Shown here: positions 7,350-16,302 of the stretch, one piece after another
Layout of the letters: the number at the start of each line of letters is the position of its first letter
How positions within the stretch are numbered: the stretch's first letter is position 1
Assembly (NCBI GenBank): GCA_937864385.1
Contig: CALMJN010000255.1
Span: forward strand, 1 to 16,302
DNA length: 16,302 bases
Direction: 5' to 3'
Origin: an uncultured Methanosarcinales archaeon
GTDB lineage: Archaea > Halobacteriota > Methanosarcinia > Methanotrichales > Methanotrichaceae
Notes under the pieces: generated by a model
What the model saw: only the letters and a program-made list of their open reading frames with translations
Database searches by the model: none
Told to the model about the DNA's origin: nothing
Translations under genes and position numbers: made by a program

Positions 7350-7373
7350 AAGGCGGCCTTATCTCGCCGCCTT
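7331..7373 (-). terminator. Hairpin-plus-U-tract terminator of the RNA polymerase/ribosomal operon
   Basis: In the leftward transcript AAGGCGGC (7373-7366) and GCCGCCTT (7357-7350) form a perfect 8-bp stem around an 8-nt loop GAGATAAG. The loop contains the rps7 stop codon TAA (7361-7359). A U-rich run (TGTTTTATATTTTT) follows at 7349-7336. This has the shape of an intrinsic terminator. It uses coding sequence of the last rps7 codons as one arm and marks the end of the operon. Confidence 0.75.
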
Positions 7374-7916
7374 GGCCACCCGCTCCACGCTGTCCCTGTG
7401 GTTGATGGCATAGCTCTTGACATCGCGATTGGCGGCAGCGATGATCTCATCTGCCAGGGCCGCTTCTGCCGTCTTGGTCTTCTTAAAGGAGGCTGCATGG
7501 GCGCCTTTGGCTATGAACATTAGGGCAGTGTCCACCCTTCTTTGGGGAGAGGTATCCACGGCCTTGGGCACGGTGATGCCTCCGTACTTGAGCCGGACGA
7601 CCTCTTCTCTGGGGCCGGCATTGGCTATGGCCTTGCCCAGGACGGAGAGGGGATTCTCCTTGGTCCTCTTGGCTACGATGTCGAAAGCTCCCTCGACAAT
7701 GCCATAGACCTTGAGCTTCTTGCCCGTGTTCTTCTCCTTTCTCATCATCTTATTGACCAGCCGCTCCACGATATGCTGCTCCGACTTCTTGAACTGCTGC
7801 TTGGCATGCCTGCCGCCGGAGATCATGACCGACTTGGAGGCCAGGTTCATGTAGCCCTTTACGCTAAGATCAGCCACCTCAACCTCAGCCGGATCCCACT
7901 TGCCGAATAGCTTCAT
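7359..7916 (-). CDS. rps7: 30S ribosomal protein S7
   Basis: Small-subunit protein that binds the 3' major domain of 16S rRNA at the head and lines the tRNA exit site. The 185-residue length is normal for archaeal S7. Recognisable blocks are the N-terminal KLFGKWD, an [17 protein letters not shown] segment, [18 protein letters not shown], and the rRNA-contacting [19 protein letters not shown]. The basic C terminus is typical. ATG 7916 is preceded by GAGGTGA that overlaps the rps12 stop, with a 6-nt intergenic gap, so translation of the two is probably coupled. The stop codon sits in the loop of the terminator hairpin. Confidence 0.97.
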   Translation of the reverse strand: MKLFGKWDPAEVEVADLSVKGYMNLASKSVMISGGRHAKQQFKKSEQHIVERLVNKMMRKEKNTGKKLKVYGIVEGAFDIVAKRTKENPLSVLGKAIANAGPREEVVRLKYGGITVPKAVDTSPQRRVDTALMFIAKGAHAASFKKTKTAEAALADEIIAAANRDVKSYAINHRDSVERVAKAAR

Positions 7917-7922
7917 CCTTCT

Positions 7923-8351
7923 TCACCTCACCGGCTTCTCCTTTCTGCCCCGCACCAGCTCCTGCAGAGACACATTATTGACCGCAATAACCTTGAATCT
8001 CACTCCAGGGATGTCTCCCATGGACCGTCCCTGACGCCCGCCGATGCGATCGACGGTGACCTCGTCGTGCTCATCAATGAATCCTATGGCTCCGTCTCCC
8101 GGAGCGAAGGCCGTAACCTGGCGGCCGTTCTTTATGAGCTGGATGCGCACGGCCTTTCTTATGGCCGAGTTGGGCTGCTTGGCCTCAATTCCCACCTTTT
8201 CCAGTACGATTCCCCTGCCCATGGGCGCTCCGGCCAGCGGGTCGGCCTTCATCTTGCTGCCCGACATCCTGCGGATGTACTTGGGATCGCTCCATCTCAT
8301 ATTCTTCCTATCACCCTCCAGCTTCCTGGCGGCATAAATTCCATTTCCCAT
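7923..8351 (-). CDS. rps12: 30S ribosomal protein S12
   Basis: Decoding-centre protein of the small subunit. It has 142 residues, the usual archaeal length, with the N-terminal extension before the conserved KQPNSAIRK (58-66) and the loop [18 protein letters not shown] near 104-121. These are the two loops that contact 16S rRNA beside the A-site codon. AGGTGA lies 6 nt before ATG 8351. It is separated from nusA upstream by 28 nt and from rps7 downstream by 6 nt. Nothing in the sequence departs from the family. Confidence 0.97.
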   Translation of the reverse strand: MGNGIYAARKLEGDRKNMRWSDPKYIRRMSGSKMKADPLAGAPMGRGIVLEKVGIEAKQPNSAIRKAVRIQLIKNGRQVTAFAPGDGAIGFIDEHDEVTVDRIGGRQGRSMGDIPGVRFKVIAVNNVSLQELVRGRKEKPVR

Positions 8352-8379
8352 TCATTTCACCTTGAGTAAACACGCAAAC

Positions 8380-8811
8380 CTATTGAATTATGATATCGTC
8401 AATGCCGTGATGCCTCTGCGCAAGCATCTTGGCTTTTAATATGTTTCGGCCATCTCTGCCGATGGCAATTCCCTTGTCCTTATTTGCTACCTCTACATAA
8501 GCCAATCGCTTATTGTTCTTGTTCACAACCATGACATTCTTTATCGCCGCTGGCTGGAAGAGGTTCTCCAGGAATTCCTTGACATCCTCGCTGTACTCGA
8601 CTATCTCAATCTGCTTTCCTACCGACTTCTTTACCCGGTTGATATTGGAGCCCTTGCGGCCTATGGCCGCCCCCATATCTCCCTTCTTGATCACAAAGAT
8701 GATGCGCTCGTTGTCCTCATCCACAATGCAATCCCGGGCCATGCCGCCGGTAAGGCTCTCGAACAATGCAATATATCTGATTCCTTCGGTGGTGAGCTTG
8801 AACTCACTCAT
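8380..8811 (-). CDS. nusA: NusA-like KH-domain transcription factor
   Basis: Archaeal NusA-type protein of 143 residues that carries two KH RNA-binding domains and lacks the N-terminal polymerase-binding and S1 domains of bacterial NusA. The GxxG loops are IGRKG at 50-54 and IGRDG at 117-121. It presumably binds nascent or ribosomal RNA; the exact role in archaea is not settled. The open frame extends upstream to 8994, but ATG 8811 overlaps the rpl30e stop as ATGA, and the family N terminus (MSEFKLTTEGIRYI) begins there. Its position between rpl30e and rps12 is conserved among euryarchaea. Confidence 0.95.
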   Translation of the reverse strand: MSEFKLTTEGIRYIALFESLTGGMARDCIVDEDNERIIFVIKKGDMGAAIGRKGSNINRVKKSVGKQIEIVEYSEDVKEFLENLFQPAAIKNVMVVNKNNKRLAYVEVANKDKGIAIGRDGRNILKAKMLAQRHHGIDDIIIQ

Positions 8812-9116
8812 GCCACAACACCCCGGATCTCGCGCTGCAGTGCCATTATCTCCGAGTCCCCTGGCTCGATTACGGCCAAGGCGGCAACGGAGAAGGGTTT
8901 TCCGCAGGCAGATCCGAGGTCTTTGCCCATTCCCTGGTAAGCATAGGCTGGAACATCTATACCCTCCAGCTGCATCCTTACATCGTCTGGGCAATCCGCG
9001 GCATAAACTATGAGCTTTGCCTGTCCGCCAATCCCCGCTTCTACGGTCCCATTCGATCCCAGCACCACTTTTCCAGTTCTAATTGAGCTTCTAAGGGCTC
9101 TATCTACGTTAATCAT
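8808..9116 (-). CDS. rpl30e: 50S ribosomal protein L30e
   Basis: Archaeal/eukaryotic ribosomal protein of the L7Ae/L30e RNA-binding fold, 102 residues from ATG 9116. Family features include VDRALRSSIRTGKVVLGSNGT at the N terminus (start of the first helix), AKLIVYAADCPDD, and the C-terminal GKPFSVAALAVIEPGDSEI. An in-frame ATG at 9143 would add nine residues, but it lies inside rpoA2 and the GAGGTGAT motif sits just before ATG 9116. The gene lies 10 nt after rpoA2 and overlaps nusA by 4 nt (ATGA). Confidence 0.95.
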   Translation of the reverse strand: MINVDRALRSSIRTGKVVLGSNGTVEAGIGGQAKLIVYAADCPDDVRMQLEGIDVPAYAYQGMGKDLGSACGKPFSVAALAVIEPGDSEIMALQREIRGVVA

Positions 9117-9126
9117 CGTTATCACC

Positions 9127-12899
<3,773 letters not shown>

Positions 12900-12908
12900 A
12901 CTTTCCAC

Positions 12909-14738
12909 CTAAACCGCGTCTTCCAGGATCAACCGCGGGGCTACACCTAGTGATTTGATCTCGTCGAGCAGCAGCTTGAAGGCATAGCTCATCTCCACCG
13001 GATAGATCTCCGTATCCGCGCCGCAGGTGGGACAGAAGTCCGCATTTCTGCGCCGGTCATGGATGGCAATCATGCCGCAATGGCTGCATACCAGCTCGAC
13101 TACTTTATCCGATTCGTCCACCAGCCGCTCTTTGAGGGCTAAAGCGGCGCCATGAGCGATGAGCACATCTCTCTCCATCTCCCCAAATCGCAGTCCGCCC
13201 TCGCGAGCTCTGCCTTCTGTGGGCTGGCGGGTCAAGACCTGCACCGGCCCCCGGGAGCGAGCGTGCATCTTGCCTGTGACCATGTGATAGAGCTTCTGGT
13301 AGAGGATAACTCCCACGAAGACATCGGCCATGACCTGCTCTCCCGTGGCTCCGTTGTAGAGTATCTCCCTTCCCGTATGGGAGAGACCGAACTTGGTCAG
13401 AGCGCCGCGCAGGTCCGGCTCGTTCTCCCCTAAAAACGCCGTGGCATCTATAAACCGTCCCTCCAGGCAGCCCACCTTCCCTCCGATCATCTCCAGGACG
13501 TGGCCCACAGTCATGCGGGAGGGAATGGCATGGGGATTGAGCAGGAGATCGGGCACAACACCCGATTCGGTGAAGGGCATATCCTCCTGGGGCACAATCA
13601 GCCCCACCACCCCTTTCTGGCCGTGCCGGGAGGCGAACTTGTCGCCCAACTCCGGAACCCGCTGGTCACGGCTCTTGACCTTGGCCAGGCGGTTGCCATT
13701 GGAGGACTCGGTTAGTATGACCATGTCCACCACCCCCCTCTCGTTGGAGCGCATGGTAACCGATGTCTCTCGCCTCTGCTGGGGAGTGAGCCCGAATTCA
13801 GAGGGCTCCTCCAGGAAGCGGGGCGGGCTGGTCTTGCCTATGAGCACATCATTGGGGGCGACATAGGCATTGGGGTTGACCAGGCCGTCCGAGTCCAGCT
13901 GATCATAGGCTTCGCTGCCTCTGGCTCCCCGCACCTCTACATCGGGAATCTCGAACTTGTCCTCCTGGCCGCCGGGATATTTTCGCTCCTCCGCCTCTGA
14001 TACACGGAAGAAGTGGCTTCGCCCCAGGCCACGCTGGATGGAGCCGCGGTTCATGACCAGGGCATCCTCAATGTTATAGCCCTCGTAGGCCAGGACGGCC
14101 ACCACGAAGTTCTGGCCGGCCGGCCTCTCATCGAAGCCTATGGCCCCGGAGGTCTTGGTCCGCACTATTCCCTTCTGGGGGCTGTTCAGGTAATGGCCCC
14201 TGGTGTCCGGCCGCAGACGCATATTGGCCGTGGACATGCCCAGGCACTGCTTGACCATTCCCGCTCCCATGGTGTTCCTGGGGCTGGCGTTGTGCTCCGG
14301 GTAAGGAACCAGGCCCGCTGCTATGCCCAAAATAAGAGACGGGTCCAGCTCCAGATGGGTGTGGTCGGGCGTGAGGTCCTCCTCCCAGATGGCGATGAGG
14401 CTGTTCTCTTCCTCCTCGGCATCCAGGTACTCCACCAGGCCGGAGGATACCAGGTCGGAGAAAGCCATCTCTCCATTCTTTATCTTTTCCACATGCTCCT
14501 CGGTGACCATCGCCAGGCCGTTCTCCACAACAACCAGCGGCCTTCTGGCCCGACCGGAGTCGGTGTTCATGAAGATCTCATTGGTGTCCTCGAAGTAGGC
14601 TACATTCATCTGGCTGCTGATGCTGCCGGAGCGGCGCAGGCGGCGCAGATTAGCAACCAGTGTTTTGGGATCATCATGATGCCCTACGATCTCTCCATCA
14701 ACATAAATCCGCGCTCCGGAACCTAAGCCCTCATCCAA
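12909..14738 (-). CDS. rpoB1: DNA-directed RNA polymerase subunit B'
   Basis: C-terminal part of the split second-largest subunit. Numbering from the GTG at 14747: [11 protein letters not shown] is at 223-233, [12 protein letters not shown] (active-site wall and NTP channel) at 368-379, [14 protein letters not shown] at 514-527, and the zinc site is formed by Cys554, 557, 572 and 575. The start is uncertain. GTG 14747 gives 612 residues but has no ribosome binding site. TTG 14738 gives 609 residues and is preceded by AGGTGG with a 5-nt spacer, almost the same arrangement as at rpoA1, so I prefer it. Either way the gene overlaps the end of rpoB2 (8 or 17 nt). No intein is seen. The subunit joins B'' in the core enzyme. 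Confidence 0.96.
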   Translation of the reverse strand: MDEGLGSGARIYVDGEIVGHHDDPKTLVANLRRLRRSGSISSQMNVAYFEDTNEIFMNTDSGRARRPLVVVENGLAMVTEEHVEKIKNGEMAFSDLVSSGLVEYLDAEEEENSLIAIWEEDLTPDHTHLELDPSLILGIAAGLVPYPEHNASPRNTMGAGMVKQCLGMSTANMRLRPDTRGHYLNSPQKGIVRTKTSGAIGFDERPAGQNFVVAVLAYEGYNIEDALVMNRGSIQRGLGRSHFFRVSEAEERKYPGGQEDKFEIPDVEVRGARGSEAYDQLDSDGLVNPNAYVAPNDVLIGKTSPPRFLEEPSEFGLTPQQRRETSVTMRSNERGVVDMVILTESSNGNRLAKVKSRDQRVPELGDKFASRHGQKGVVGLIVPQEDMPFTESGVVPDLLLNPHAIPSRMTVGHVLEMIGGKVGCLEGRFIDATAFLGENEPDLRGALTKFGLSHTGREILYNGATGEQVMADVFVGVILYQKLYHMVTGKMHARSRGPVQVLTRQPTEGRAREGGLRFGEMERDVLIAHGAALALKERLVDESDKVVELVCSHCGMIAIHDRRRNADFCPTCGADTEIYPVEMSYAFKLLLDEIKSLGVAPRLILEDAV

Positions 14739-16221
14739 TATTACCACCTACCGATGCTACGCCCAAATCAAACAGGATCTTCTTGATGCTTGCCGCATCA
14801 TCTGTGCCCTTGGACAGCTCCACGCCCTGGGCAAAGTTCTTCACCAGGCCGCAGTTGGGCCCCTCCGGGGTCTCGCTGGGGCAGATGCGGCCCCATTGGG
14901 TGGCATGCAGATCCCTGGCCTCGAAGTGGGGCTGAGAACGGGATAAGGGCGATATCACCCTTCGCAGATGGGAGAGGGTGGCCATGTAGTCCGTCCGATC
15001 CAAAAGCTGGGAGACGCCGGTCCTCCCGCCCACCCAATTGCCCGTGGCCAGGGGATGGATCATCCTCTCGGTAAGGACATCGGCCCGGACCGTCGTCACC
15101 ACATTCAGGTCCCTGTTTCTCATGCTGGCCCTCTCCAGCTGATATTTTATATCCCGGGTGAGGCGGTTGAAGGCCACCCGGAAGAGGTCCTCCATCAGGT
15201 CCCCGGAGAGCTTGAGCCTCTTGTTGGAGTAGTGATCCTTATCGTCCTCACCGCGCTTGGAGAGCGCCAGCTCGAAGCAGGCCTCAGCCATTCGAGAGAG
15301 GAAGAGGGCCTTAGCATAGCGGTCCTTCTCCTCCACGCCTATATGGGGCAGAAGGTAGCGGTCCAGTACATATGTCGCCCTCTTCTTCTGATACTCCTTG
15401 GCCTGGCCGGCTGCCACCCGGGAGCCGATCTTCTCCAGGGCCTCATCCATGCTGGATACCTCCGCTTCCTCAAGGTTTTCCAGCATGAACTTGATGATCT
15501 CTGGATTGTCGGATACGCTTTTCACTATATCCATATCCGTTTCCAATCCCAGGGATCGCAGCAGGGTCACGAAGTTGATCCTTCCCGAGACGGAGGGGAA
15601 GGAGACCTCCAGAATGGACCGCCGGCCCCGCTCCACAATGACTAAAGAGCGATAGCCCTGCCTCTGGGAGAAGACCTTGGTCACCTCAATGTTCTCATCG
15701 TAACGCTGGTTGTACTCCACCAGGATCTTGTTGGGAGCCAGATCCTCCAGGGTCATGATCACCCTCTCCGAGCCGTTGACCACGAAGTAGCCGCCGGGAT
15801 CGGAAGGATCCTCGCCGTAAGTTATCATCTCGTCAGCAGAGAGGCCACTGAGATTGCATATCTTGGAGTTGAGCATGATGGGCAGTGTGCCTATGTCTGC
15901 CTCAACCAGATCCTTCTCAGTCTCGCCCTCGACAATGGTCATCTCCAGCTTGATGGGAGAGGAGTAGGTCAGATTGCGCAGCCGGGCATCATTGGGATAG
16001 AGCCTCTCTATGGAGCCGTCAGCTTCCCGCACCATGGGCTTCTCCACCCGGATCTTGCCCAGCTTGACATAGGTATTCTCGATGTTGGTCTCTATTATTC
16101 CGACCTCATCTATGACCTTCTGCAGTCCCTTATCTATAAAATCATTGAATGAGTTTATATGATGGTGCACCAATTTGTCCCTGGTAAAATAGGAGCCATA
16201 AAGAATATTTCTATCGAGCAA
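14731..16221 (-). CDS. rpoB2: DNA-directed RNA polymerase subunit B''
   Basis: N-terminal part of the split second-largest subunit, 496 residues, contributing protrusion, lobe and fork. [11 protein letters not shown] is at 144-154 and [17 protein letters not shown] at 326-342. The fork region [20 protein letters not shown] starts at 400, and [16 protein letters not shown] at 447-462 lies near the C terminus, where the split to B' occurs. A separate B'' is a trait of methanogens, haloarchaea and Archaeoglobus. The start is TTG 16221 with GGGTGG just upstream. An in-frame TAA occurs seven codons earlier with no ATG between, so a non-ATG start is required. It lies 10 nt after rpoH. Confidence 0.97.
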   Translation of the reverse strand: MLDRNILYGSYFTRDKLVHHHINSFNDFIDKGLQKVIDEVGIIETNIENTYVKLGKIRVEKPMVREADGSIERLYPNDARLRNLTYSSPIKLEMTIVEGETEKDLVEADIGTLPIMLNSKICNLSGLSADEMITYGEDPSDPGGYFVVNGSERVIMTLEDLAPNKILVEYNQRYDENIEVTKVFSQRQGYRSLVIVERGRRSILEVSFPSVSGRINFVTLLRSLGLETDMDIVKSVSDNPEIIKFMLENLEEAEVSSMDEALEKIGSRVAAGQAKEYQKKRATYVLDRYLLPHIGVEEKDRYAKALFLSRMAEACFELALSKRGEDDKDHYSNKRLKLSGDLMEDLFRVAFNRLTRDIKYQLERASMRNRDLNVVTTVRADVLTERMIHPLATGNWVGGRTGVSQLLDRTDYMATLSHLRRVISPLSRSQPHFEARDLHATQWGRICPSETPEGPNCGLVKNFAQGVELSKGTDDAASIKKILFDLGVASVGGNIG

Positions 16222-16231
16222 AGGACCACCC

Positions 16232-16302
16232 TTAATCGATTACCAGCCGGTAAAAGATCGATTGCTTAGCTGTAGTACTCTTTCTTGCTATTTTAATTGT
16301 AT
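16232..16302 (-). CDS. rpoH: 3' end of RNA polymerase subunit H (partial)
   Basis: The last 22 codons of a - strand gene enter from the right edge and end in TAA at 16234-16232. The peptide (TIKIARKSTTAKQSIFYRLV followed by Ile-Asp) matches the conserved C terminus of archaeal RpoH/eukaryotic Rpb5. There an Ile-x-Arg-Lys-Ser-x-Thr-Ala stretch is followed by a Tyr-Arg-x-Val-Ile end. Position just before rpoB2 is the standard archaeal order. The stop is 10 nt from the rpoB2 TTG start. The 5' part lies outside the window, so nothing can be said of its start or promoter. Confidence 0.88.
   Translation of the reverse strand, partial: TIKIARKSTTAKQSIFYRLVID

Noticed and set aside
7138..7358. Remnant of EF-2 or a small RNA gene after rps7
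   Set aside because: No GTPase motif or long frame is present. The AT-rich part is explained by the terminator U-tract and promoter region.

Overview
This window comes from a euryarchaeal methanogen. The RNA polymerase B subunit is split into B'' and B'. The genes follow the archaeal order rpoH-rpoB2-rpoB1-rpoA1-rpoA2-rpl30e-nusA-rps12-rps7. Short AT-rich TATA-like stretches precede several genes, and Shine-Dalgarno motifs of the AGGTG type are common. The moderately GC-rich coding DNA, the bacterial-type PurH and the beta-helix surface protein suggest a Methanosarcinales-like lineage, perhaps Methanotrichaceae (Methanothrix/Methanosaeta). The genus is inference only.

Layout. Bases 1-2554 (+ strand) carry two membrane-protein genes in tandem: a site-2-protease-type M50 metallopeptidase with two CBS domains, and a TraB/PrgY/TIKI-fold protein with a C-terminal membrane region. 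Their transcription converges on a small GlpM/DUF3147-like membrane protein (2551-2934, - strand), and the two stop codons overlap. Everything from 2551 to the right edge is on the - strand. A 198-nt gap with a TATA-like palindrome and a 9-bp inverted repeat separates that gene from trm1 (tRNA m2,2G26 methyltransferase, 3133-4188). Next come a secreted NosD-type beta-helix protein (4296-5783) and purH (5788-7137). These two are separated by 4 nt and are probably cotranscribed. A 221-nt gap (7138-7358) then separates purH from the transcription/translation block.

The block from 7359 to the right edge is one compact - strand operon. Gaps are 28 nt or less, or the genes overlap. In transcription order it holds the last 22 codons of rpoH, then rpoB2, rpoB1, rpoA1, rpoA2, rpl30e, nusA, rps12 and rps7. 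It encodes the large RNA polymerase subunits, a KH-domain NusA-like protein and three ribosomal proteins. It ends in a hairpin plus U-rich tract that overlaps the rps7 stop codon. The elongation-factor genes (EF-2, EF-1alpha) and rps10, which follow rps7 in many relatives, are not here; purH follows instead.

I see no mobile element, CRISPR array, tRNA, rRNA or intein. The features most worth a second look are the PurH protein with a shortened, motif-less cyclohydrolase domain, the operon end after rps7, several non-ATG starts, and the short inverted repeats between genes. I did not find convincing evidence of a wholly new system.
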